Positions 7,156-14,795 of a stretch of 64,000 nt of DNA are shown piece by piece. The translations under genes and the position numbers were made by a program. A model generated the notes under the pieces. That model did not search any database. It saw nothing but the letters and a program-made list of their open reading frames with translations, and was not told the origin of the DNA. Within the stretch, counting starts at the first letter, position 1; the number at the start of each line of letters is the position of its first letter. Source of the DNA: an uncultured Bacteroides sp. (lineage in GTDB: Bacteria; Bacteroidota; Bacteroidia; Bacteroidales; Bacteroidaceae). The DNA is taken from the NCBI RefSeq assembly GCF_963666545.1, contig NZ_OY762899.1, forward strand, positions 4,381,688-4,445,687. The letters are read 5' to 3'.

Positions 7156-7163
7156 TATCTTTG
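7156..7163 (+). promoter_or_regulatory. -7 box of the ettA-like gene
   Basis: TATCTTTG on the plus strand, diverging from the tRNA-Lys promoter. It predicts a roughly 115-nt 5' leader before the ATG at 7284. Confidence 0.5.
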
Positions 7164-7283
7164 TCCCGGAGATCATAAGCTTTATCTATCGGCTGTTAAT
7201 GGCTACTTGCTTGATTATCAACTTTGAATAAAGCTTATTCAATGAATCGTTTTTATACCTAAAATTATTTATATTACTTATTT

Positions 7284-8972
7284 ATGGCTGACGATAAAAA
7301 GATTATTTTCTCGATGGTTGGGGTGAGCAAAGCTTTTCAACCAAACAAAAATGTATTGAAAGACATCTATCTCTCATTCTTCTATGGCGCCAAGATTGGT
7401 ATCATAGGTCTCAATGGTTCGGGTAAGTCTACTGTGCTAAAAATTATTGCCGGTCTGGAGAAGTCATACCAGGGAGAGGTCGTTTTTTCTCCCGGTTATT
7501 CAGTTGGCTATCTGGCACAGGAACCCCATCTCGACGATAACAAAACGGTGAAAGAAGTGGTGATGGAAGGCGTGCAACCTATTGTGGATGCACTTGCGGA
7601 ATATGAAGCAATCAACCTGAAGTTTGGCGAACCGGAGTATTATGAGGATGCTGATAAGATGGAAAAACTCTTTGCCCGCCAGGCAGAGTTGCAAGATATT
7701 ATCGATGCTACTGATGCGTGGAATCTGGATAGCATGCTAGAGCGTGCGATGGATGCTTTGCGTTGTCCGCCCGAAGACCAGCCGGTGAAGAACCTTTCAG
7801 GAGGAGAGCGTCGTCGAGTGGCACTGTGTCGCTTACTTCTGCAGAAACCCGATATCTTGTTGCTCGATGAGCCTACCAACCACCTTGACGCAGAGTCTAT
7901 CGACTGGTTAGAGCAACATCTGCAACAATATGAAGGTACGGTTATTGCCGTGACCCATGACCGCTACTTCCTCGATCATGTAGCCGGATGGATTTTGGAA
8001 CTTGATCGTGGCGAGGGCATTCCATGGAAAGGAAACTACTCTTCTTGGTTGGAACAGAAAACCAAACGCATGGAGATGGAAGAAAAAACAGTAAGCAAAC
8101 GTCGCAAGACACTTGAACGTGAGCTCGACTGGGTACGCATGGCTCCCAAAGCTCGTCAGGCAAAAGGTAAGGCTCGTCTGAACTCTTACGACAAATTGCT
8201 CAATGAAGATCAGAAAGAGAAAGAAGAGAAATTGGAAATCTTTATTCCCAACGGACCACGTTTGGGGAATAAAGTCATTGAAGCCAAAGCTGTAGCCAAG
8301 GCGTATGGCGATAAGTTACTGTTCGATGACCTGAACTTCATGCTTCCTCCCAATGGCATTGTAGGTATAATAGGACCCAATGGTGCCGGTAAAACGACTC
8401 TTTTCAGACTCATTATGGGTATGGAGAAGGCTGATAAAGGTGAATTTGAGGTAGGAGAGACTGTAAAAGTAGCCTACGTAGACCAACAGCATAAAGATAT
8501 TGATGCCAATAAGAGTGTTTATCAAGTTATCTCAGGTGGCAATGAGTTGATGCGATTGGGTGGACGAGACATCAATGCCCGTGCATATCTCTCGCGCTTT
8601 AATTTCGCAGGAGGTGACCAAGAGAAACTTTGCGGAGTTCTCTCGGGTGGTGAGCGAAATCGTCTTCATCTGGCCATGGCTCTTAAAGAGGAAGGTAACG
8701 TGCTTTTACTCGATGAGCCAACCAATGATATTGATGTGAATACCTTGCGTGCGCTCGAAGAAGGTCTCGAAGACTTTGCCGGTTGTGCTGTGGTAATTTC
8801 CCACGACCGTTGGTTCCTTGATCGTATTTGCACACATATTCTTGCCTTCGAAGGTGATTCTAACGTCTTCTATTTTGAAGGATCTTATTCAGAGTATGAA
8901 GAGAACAAAATGAAACGTTTAGGCAATGAAGAACCCAAACGTGTGAGATATAGAAAGCTGATACAAGGATAA
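7284..8972 (+). CDS. ettA: EttA-like ABC-F ATPase (energy-dependent translational throttle)
   Basis: A 562-residue soluble protein with two ABC domains, close in length to E. coli EttA. Domain 1 has Walker A GLNGSGKST, signature LSGGERRRVAL and Walker B LLLDEPTNHLD. A charged linker (about 240-310, rich in Lys, Arg and Glu) follows. Domain 2 has GPNGAGKTT, LSGGERNRL and LLLDEPTNDID. ABC-F proteins act at the ribosomal E site instead of in membranes, and EttA couples translation to the ATP level. There are no membrane segments. A decayed copy of the last roughly 130 bp of this gene lies downstream at 9187-9317. Confidence 0.88.
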   Translation: MADDKKIIFSMVGVSKAFQPNKNVLKDIYLSFFYGAKIGIIGLNGSGKSTVLKIIAGLEKSYQGEVVFSPGYSVGYLAQEPHLDDNKTVKEVVMEGVQPIVDALAEYEAINLKFGEPEYYEDADKMEKLFARQAELQDIIDATDAWNLDSMLERAMDALRCPPEDQPVKNLSGGERRRVALCRLLLQKPDILLLDEPTNHLDAESIDWLEQHLQQYEGTVIAVTHDRYFLDHVAGWILELDRGEGIPWKGNYSSWLEQKTKRMEMEEKTVSKRRKTLERELDWVRMAPKARQAKGKARLNSYDKLLNEDQKEKEEKLEIFIPNGPRLGNKVIEAKAVAKAYGDKLLFDDLNFMLPPNGIVGIIGPNGAGKTTLFRLIMGMEKADKGEFEVGETVKVAYVDQQHKDIDANKSVYQVISGGNELMRLGGRDINARAYLSRFNFAGGDQEKLCGVLSGGERNRLHLAMALKEEGNVLLLDEPTNDIDVNTLRALEEGLEDFAGCAVVISHDRWFLDRICTHILAFEGDSNVFYFEGSYSEYEENKMKRLGNEEPKRVRYRKLIQG

Positions 8973-9031
8973 CTCGGTTTTCAATCATGTTATTCTAGGT
9001 CGATAACTTCGATTCTTATTTTATAAAGTTA

Positions 9032-9061
9032 GGGCTGAACTTATGCGAGTTCAGCCCTTTT
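9032..9061 (+). terminator. Terminator of the ettA-like gene
   Basis: Stem GGGCTGAACT / AGTTCAGCCC, 6-nt loop, then TTTT, 60 bp after the stop codon. Confidence 0.85.
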
Positions 9062-9186
9062 GATGAGTATGCTTTTCGTTGATAATATTTGCTTTTTGGA
9101 TAGGCTTTTTCTGAAAAAATAATTTGTTTGGAAGCGTAATTTATAGAACAGAGTCATATTTCGTTTTAATTTCATTTGCATGCATT

Positions 9187-9317
9187 TGCCTTTGAAGGTG
9201 ATTTTAACGTATTCTATTTTGAAGGATCTTATTTTGGAATATGAAGAGAATAAAATAAAACGTTTAGTCTATAGAGAATCCAAGTTTGTGAGATATAGAA
9301 AGCTGATACAAGGATAG
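9187..9317 (+). pseudogene. Decayed duplicate of the 3' end of ettA
   Basis: This stretch repeats the final roughly 130 bp of the ettA-like gene, including GAAGGATCTTATT and the closing AGAAAGCTGATACAAGGAT before a stop. It carries many substitutions and a 1-base insertion that shifts the frame. It lies beyond the real terminator, so it is a leftover of a partial tandem duplication. The rest of the 8973-9522 gap holds the terminator and the promoter of the next gene. Confidence 0.85.
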
Positions 9318-9455
9318 TTATATGTTTTATAAAATTAACGGAGGCGTAAAATTATGTTGAACTGGTTTTGTCGTTTCCGTTAATTTTTTGTTTTTTCTGC
9401 TTTGAACCCTTAAAAAATGAAACATAAATGTAATGTACATATAAAGTATATTAAT

Positions 9456-9463
9456 TACCTTTG
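9456..9463 (+). promoter_or_regulatory. -7 box of the TonB-dependent receptor gene
   Basis: TACCTTTG, 59 nt before the ATG at 9523. No clear -33 TTTG is seen at the usual distance. Confidence 0.5.
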
Positions 9464-9522
9464 TATCCTATATAGAAATAAGATTATTTAATTAACAAAT
9501 CAATTACTTAACAAGAAGAATT

Positions 9523-12234
9523 ATGAGAAAACATCTAATTCATTTCCTGCTGGTTGCGTTGCTGTCGGTATGCTCTGCTGCTACGGTTTTTGCCCAGACA
9601 ACAGTGAAAGGTCAAGTCGTGGATGCAGAAAGCAGTGAACCTATGATTGGCGCTGCTGTTACGGCCGTTGGTACTACTCAGGGTACTGTTACCGATGTAG
9701 ACGGTAAGTTTACTCTAAATGTAGCTTCCAATGCAACTTTGTCCATTAAGTATCTCGGATACAAGGAATTTAAGAAGAAAATTCTTCAGAAGGGACAGAT
9801 TGATCTTGGCGTTGTTTCTTTAGAAATAGATGCTGTAGCATTAGCCGATGTAACTATTACATCTTCTATTGCAATTGCACGTAAAACTCCGGTGGCTCTT
9901 TCTACTATTGATCCTGTGTTTATTGCAGAAAAGCTGGGAACTCAAGAATTTCCTGAGATATTGAAGTCTACTCCTGGTGTTTATGCTACCAAGCAAGGTG
10001 GTGGTTATGGCGATTCTGACATAACTATGCGCGGTTTTGAAACTGCTAACATAGCTATTATGATTAATGGCGTCCCCATGAATGATATGGAATGGGGTGG
10101 TGTATATTGGAGTAACTGGGCTGGTCTGTCTGATGTAACCCGTAGTATGCAAACGCAACGTGGTTTGGGAGCTTCTAAAGTTTCCGCTCCTTCTGTTGGA
10201 GGTTCTATTAATATTGTAACTAATGGCATTGAAGCTAAAAGAGGTGGGACCGTGTCTTACGGAATGGGTAACGACGGAATGAATAAGGTTCTTTTCTCTG
10301 TATCTACAGGACTAACAAAGTCAGGTTGGGCTATGACTGTTATGGGTGGTAAAACTTGGGGCGATGGATATATTCAGGGGACAGATTTCGTTGGATACAA
10401 TTATTTCCTAAATATTGCTAAACGCATTAATAATAATCACCAGATATCATTGACGGCTTTTGGGGCACCTCAAATTCACAATCAACGTAATTCTAATGAC
10501 GGTCTTAGCATTCAAGGGTGGCAAGAAGTAAAAAACTATATGCAACCAGGTGATGAATATAAGTATAATGCTACTTATGGATTCGGAAAGAATGGTGAAC
10601 GTAAAACTTCCGCTAAGAATAAATACCACAAGCCTCAGATTTCTTTAAACCACATGTGGCAAATAGATAATACTTCTTCATTGAGCACTGCACTCTATTT
10701 ATCCATTGGCGACGGCTGGGGATATAGCGGCCAAGGAAATGGCGCATATTCTAATTCATCATGGTATGGCTCTTCCAATGGTTCTTTGAATATGACTTTT
10801 CGCAATGCTGACGGAACCTTTGCTTATGATAAAGTTCAGGAGATAAATGAAAATAGTTCTACTGGTTCACAGATGATAATGTCTGTTTCAAAGAATCAAC
10901 ATAAATGGTATGGTTTACTTTCTACTTACACTAAAGAGCTTAATGATAACTTAAATTTCTATGCAGGTATTGATGGGCGTTACTATATTGGTACTCATAC
11001 CAATGAAATTAATGACCTTTATAATGGTGCGTATTACATAGATGCTTCTCGTGCAACCGTGTCGGCTGCTAATAATTCTGCTGCTGCTGATCCTTCTTTT
11101 GCAAAAAAGAAACTTGGTGTAGGTGATGTTGTTTATCGTGATTATGATGGTTATGTAGTTCAAGAAGGTGCGTTTGCTCAAGCAGAATATAACACAGACA
11201 AGCTTACTTCTTTCTTGGCGGGTTCTATTAACAACACAAGTCAGTGGCGTTACGATCGTTATTATTATGATAAGGCACATGCCAAATCAGAAAAAGTGAA
11301 TTCTATCGGGTTCACTGTTAAAGGTGGAGCAAATTATAATCTCAATGAATATCATAATGTATTTGCTAATATAGGTTATATTAGTCGTGCTCCATTCTTC
11401 TCAGGAGGCGCTTTTCTTTCATCAGTTTCGAGCAATATGGTGAATAAGAATGCTGTTAACGAAAAAATATTTAGTGCAGAAATCGGTTATGGATTCCGTT
11501 CTAAGTTCTTGACGGCTAATTTGAATATCTATCATACAGAATGGAAGGATAAGTCAATGGCTCGCTCGATGGACTATAAAGATGCTACCGGAAAAAGTGA
11601 CCGTGCAATGATTAACATGACAGGAGTTAATGCTACCCATGAAGGTATTGAACTTGATCTTAAAGCAAAAGCTCTGAGTTGGTTAGATATTACTGGTATG
11701 TTTTCTATTGGAGACTGGCGTTGGACGAATAACCCGACTGGTTATTTTTATAATTCGCTTGGTCAACCTCTTACTGGAGCTAAAACTGTTGCGTCCGGAA
11801 TTGGTGCTGCAGATCATGCAAAAATGATACTTCTTATGGATGGTGTAAAGGTTGGTGGTGCTGCTCAGACTACAGCTGCATTGGGTGCAAAGATTAAATT
11901 GAGTAAAGATCTTCATTTTGGAGTTGATTGGAATCTTTTTGCTCGCAATTATGCTGATTGGGCAATGGCTAGTAATGATCTTTCTCTTGGTGGTTCTAAA
12001 ACTTTTGAAACCCCATGGCGCATCCCTTCTGCTAACACATTCGACTTAGATGCCAGTTATTCATTTAAAATTGGCACTCTTCCGGCTGTTTTATCTGGTA
12101 ATGTGAATAATTTGTTCGACCAAGAATATATTTCAAGTGCTTACGATGGTGGCGACCATAATGCGAAAAGTGCATATCGCGTATTCTATGGCTTTGGACG
12201 TACCATGTCTATGAGACTTAAAGTTAATTTCTAA
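9523..12234 (+). CDS. TonB-dependent outer membrane receptor
   Basis: A 903-residue outer membrane receptor. It has a signal peptide (1-25, ending TVFAQ), a carboxypeptidase-like regulatory domain (about 27-110, VKGQVVDAESSEPMIGAAV), a plug domain (about 130-240, with TPGVYATKQGGGYGDSDI and INGVPMNDMEWGG), and a beta barrel ending MRLKVNF. It takes up a ligand across the outer membrane using TonB energy. It is not followed by a SusD homologue but by a lipoprotein gene 21 bp downstream, so the two probably act as a non-SusCD receptor/lipoprotein pair. The ligand is unknown. Confidence 0.88.
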   Translation: MRKHLIHFLLVALLSVCSAATVFAQTTVKGQVVDAESSEPMIGAAVTAVGTTQGTVTDVDGKFTLNVASNATLSIKYLGYKEFKKKILQKGQIDLGVVSLEIDAVALADVTITSSIAIARKTPVALSTIDPVFIAEKLGTQEFPEILKSTPGVYATKQGGGYGDSDITMRGFETANIAIMINGVPMNDMEWGGVYWSNWAGLSDVTRSMQTQRGLGASKVSAPSVGGSINIVTNGIEAKRGGTVSYGMGNDGMNKVLFSVSTGLTKSGWAMTVMGGKTWGDGYIQGTDFVGYNYFLNIAKRINNNHQISLTAFGAPQIHNQRNSNDGLSIQGWQEVKNYMQPGDEYKYNATYGFGKNGERKTSAKNKYHKPQISLNHMWQIDNTSSLSTALYLSIGDGWGYSGQGNGAYSNSSWYGSSNGSLNMTFRNADGTFAYDKVQEINENSSTGSQMIMSVSKNQHKWYGLLSTYTKELNDNLNFYAGIDGRYYIGTHTNEINDLYNGAYYIDASRATVSAANNSAAADPSFAKKKLGVGDVVYRDYDGYVVQEGAFAQAEYNTDKLTSFLAGSINNTSQWRYDRYYYDKAHAKSEKVNSIGFTVKGGANYNLNEYHNVFANIGYISRAPFFSGGAFLSSVSSNMVNKNAVNEKIFSAEIGYGFRSKFLTANLNIYHTEWKDKSMARSMDYKDATGKSDRAMINMTGVNATHEGIELDLKAKALSWLDITGMFSIGDWRWTNNPTGYFYNSLGQPLTGAKTVASGIGAADHAKMILLMDGVKVGGAAQTTAALGAKIKLSKDLHFGVDWNLFARNYADWAMASNDLSLGGSKTFETPWRIPSANTFDLDASYSFKIGTLPAVLSGNVNNLFDQEYISSAYDGGDHNAKSAYRVFYGFGRTMSMRLKVNF

Positions 12235-12255
12235 ACTATCAAAGAACGTTTGATT

Positions 12256-13644
12256 ATGAATAAAAGTAAAATTTTCAGTTTATTAGTTGCATTGCTACTT
12301 TTGGCAAGTTGTGATTATAATGATAAGTATTTTGATTGGTTAGACGAATCGACCGTCCTGACTGATATAAAGAAAATAGATTATACTCTTGTCGCTGCAG
12401 ATTATTCTACTATTTCCAAGAACGCTACAAATATGGCCTTGGCTAAGGCTTCTGGGGATAGTGCCGCTTTGAGTGCAATAAAAACGAATCTTTATCTCAC
12501 GAATGCAATATCAGCAGAGAAATATGTTCCTGCATTTTTAGCTGTCACATGGCCTACGGCTGATAATGGCTCTTCGGTTAAGGTTACCTACGAAAAAGCA
12601 GTTTCTCTACCAGCTTATGTTTCATCTCTTAATACTGCTACAATCTATAAAGTAACTAATGCTAATTATGAATCTGTTTGGGGAGTAGGTTCTACTGTGC
12701 GTTTTTTCACTCCTGTTGTTACTGCAGCTAAGAATGTTCCTACTATTTTGAAAACTGCATTACCTAATGCTGTTTCTGGAGCTATCGTAGCTGTAGACTA
12801 TAATAAATCAGATAGTGAACCTACCGGTGGAACAGATGTCTATACTGCTACTACAGCATTGTACTCTTTCAATGGTACTACGTGGGCCGTGTATTCAGCA
12901 AATACTAGTGCCTACATGTTAACAAAGGCCGATTTTACGATGATGAATAGTAACTATGATAACTTTAGTGCAACGATGAGTCCAGATGCATATCTGCCTG
13001 CGTTTCTGAAACTAAAATATCCTTTTGCTCAAAAAGGAGCAATATCGGCACCTACTTACAAGTTTTATAATTCTACGACCAAAGTTACTTCAATCCGTGC
13101 TGATGAATATTCTTATTCTGGTACTGAATGGGTTAAGAATGATGCAATTGAAACATTCACTGATCAATTTGTTTTGAGTAACGGGAAATGGATTTATAAC
13201 CCAAGTATAGTAATCACATTAGTTGCCGTTAAGGGTCAAGCTGAAACTGCAGCTTTCTATCAGGCTATTACGGATTCTGTAAAAGTTCTTAAAGGAGCTG
13301 GATATGTAACTAGTTACGGCAACAATGATTATTATTATGGTGGTTCTGCTTTTAATAATAATTTTGATTTCCGTCCGTCTGCATGGAAAACTCAGACTAC
13401 TGTTTATAAGGATATGACTGATGCCAATTTGACCGCTTTGATGTATCAACGTTTACCGGAGTCATTTATTTATGCACTTCATAAATTTTATTCTGACGCA
13501 GCTCCTGTTGTTGGAGTAGATGTGACATGTACGATTAACTTTTCTATTTATGATGGTACAACAACTGTAGCTTATGTTATAGTGTACGATGTCGTAGGTA
13601 AAGGACAGTTTAAGTATGTGGAAGGTTCTTTAAAGAAGAAATAA
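12256..13644 (+). CDS. Lipoprotein partner of the TonB-dependent receptor
   Basis: A 462-residue lipoprotein with signal peptide and lipobox (LLLLASC). The start at 12256 (ATG) is preferred over an in-frame TTG at 12250. The mature part has a roughly threefold internal repeat built around YVPAFLAVTWPTADNG, VPTILKTALPNAVSG and YLPAFLKLKYPFAQKG, each followed by a Tyr-containing strand. It matches no family I recognise and does not look like SusD. Its position straight after the receptor and before a strong terminator suggests a surface-exposed binding partner; the ligand is unknown. Confidence 0.75.
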   Translation: MNKSKIFSLLVALLLLASCDYNDKYFDWLDESTVLTDIKKIDYTLVAADYSTISKNATNMALAKASGDSAALSAIKTNLYLTNAISAEKYVPAFLAVTWPTADNGSSVKVTYEKAVSLPAYVSSLNTATIYKVTNANYESVWGVGSTVRFFTPVVTAAKNVPTILKTALPNAVSGAIVAVDYNKSDSEPTGGTDVYTATTALYSFNGTTWAVYSANTSAYMLTKADFTMMNSNYDNFSATMSPDAYLPAFLKLKYPFAQKGAISAPTYKFYNSTTKVTSIRADEYSYSGTEWVKNDAIETFTDQFVLSNGKWIYNPSIVITLVAVKGQAETAAFYQAITDSVKVLKGAGYVTSYGNNDYYYGGSAFNNNFDFRPSAWKTQTTVYKDMTDANLTALMYQRLPESFIYALHKFYSDAAPVVGVDVTCTINFSIYDGTTTVAYVIVYDVVGKGQFKYVEGSLKKK

Positions 13645-13662
13645 TAATTACCATAGAGTAAG

Positions 13663-13697
13663 AAAGGGCATCCCAAGAAATTGTGGATGCCCTTTTT
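13663..13697. terminator. Bidirectional terminator between convergent genes
   Basis: Stem AAAGGGCATCC / GGATGCCCTTT with an 11-nt loop, a T run on one side and A-rich sequence on the other. It serves the lipoprotein gene (plus) and probably the phosphatase-fold gene (minus). Confidence 0.8.
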
Positions 13698-13718
13698 AGT
13701 TACTCACATCGTAAAAAG

Positions 13719-14795
13719 CTATATTCCCACTTCCATAATCACCGGATTATGGTCGCTACACAAATCCAAATTTGGAGAGAAGTACCGGATGCCTTGTAGT
13801 TCGGCGGAGTGGAAGATGTAATCGATGCGTAGCATACGTTTGTAATAGCGGAAAGTATACGCATACCCATGTCCGCAAGTTTTAAAACCATCCTTTAGAT
13901 TGCCCTTCATCGCACGATATGCGTACGAGGAGGAAATTGAGTTGAGATCACTACAGAGCAATACGGGATAGGGGCTTTGAAGGGTAAATTTGTGTACCGT
14001 CTCTACTTGCTGTTCCCGTTTTATGAAATTCTCCTTCGTGAGCCTCATTATATCATACATCAGATATACGATGCCCCCATTTCCCGTTTTCAACTCTTCC
14101 TGTAACCTTTGTCTGTTTTGCGATAGGTTGGTGGTTTGCAGATGGTTATTAAATATACGAACTTTCTTCTTATTGATGGAGATGTCGCACCACAAGCTGC
14201 AGTTGTTGCTGTTAGAGTACGTGGTTACTTCACTATTGCTGATGGGATATTTGCTGAATATGGCCAAATGGAGCAAGTCTAAATTGACAGGGGTCATCAC
14301 GCTGTATTTCCATGCCGAGAAAGCTTTTTTGATGCTATCTACCGTGAATTCGTTATTTGCCATAAACTCCTGGAAGCAGATCACGTCAACCTTCTGTTCA
14401 GCCATGTATCGGGCTATCTCTTTGCAAGAGTATCCATCAGCCTCCTTACCGAAACTATGTACGTTGTAGGTTGCCACTGTCAGACTTTGATGGTTGGGAG
14501 CTAGCGTCTTTTCTCTTAATTGAAACTGAAAGGTACTGCTCAGAAAGCCTGAGTTGGCAATAATGGCAACAACAGGAATCCACACCCAAAAACGCCGGCG
14601 TATGGCCCAATAGATGACAAAAGGAATATTTAATAGAATTAATACAGGCAAGAGTAGCCCCAAAAAAGCGAAGAATGTCGATTGCGTGGGGGGTACATAA
14701 CTCGCAAGTGCTCCGAGTATGGTTATACCGCCTAAGCTGAGAGTGGCTAATCTGAATAGAATATGCAAGAACTTGCGAACAGTTATTCGTTCCAT
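13719..14795 (-). CDS. Membrane-anchored endonuclease/exonuclease/phosphatase-family protein
   Basis: About 358 residues. Two or three hydrophobic segments come first (roughly 10-80, ending IPVVAIIANSGFLS), then an endonuclease/exonuclease/phosphatase domain. That domain shows LTVATYNVHSFG, CFQEFMA, LCSDLNSISSSYAYR and the closing SDHNPVIMEV, the usual metal and catalytic positions of the fold. Substrates in this fold range from DNA to phospholipids and sugar phosphates. The start at 14795 overlaps the stop of the histidine kinase upstream (TAATG); an ATG at 14810 is possible. Co-transcription with the kinase is likely. Confidence 0.8.
   Translation of the reverse strand: MERITVRKFLHILFRLATLSLGGITILGALASYVPPTQSTFFAFLGLLLPVLILLNIPFVIYWAIRRRFWVWIPVVAIIANSGFLSSTFQFQLREKTLAPNHQSLTVATYNVHSFGKEADGYSCKEIARYMAEQKVDVICFQEFMANNEFTVDSIKKAFSAWKYSVMTPVNLDLLHLAIFSKYPISNSEVTTYSNSNNCSLWCDISINKKKVRIFNNHLQTTNLSQNRQRLQEELKTGNGGIVYLMYDIMRLTKENFIKREQQVETVHKFTLQSPYPVLLCSDLNSISSSYAYRAMKGNLKDGFKTCGHGYAYTFRYYKRMLRIDYIFHSAELQGIRYFSPNLDLCSDHNPVIMEVGI

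Noticed and set aside
9523-12234. SusC of a polysaccharide utilisation locus
   Set aside because: No SusD-like gene, glycosidase or sugar-sensing regulator is adjacent; the following lipoprotein is unlike SusD.
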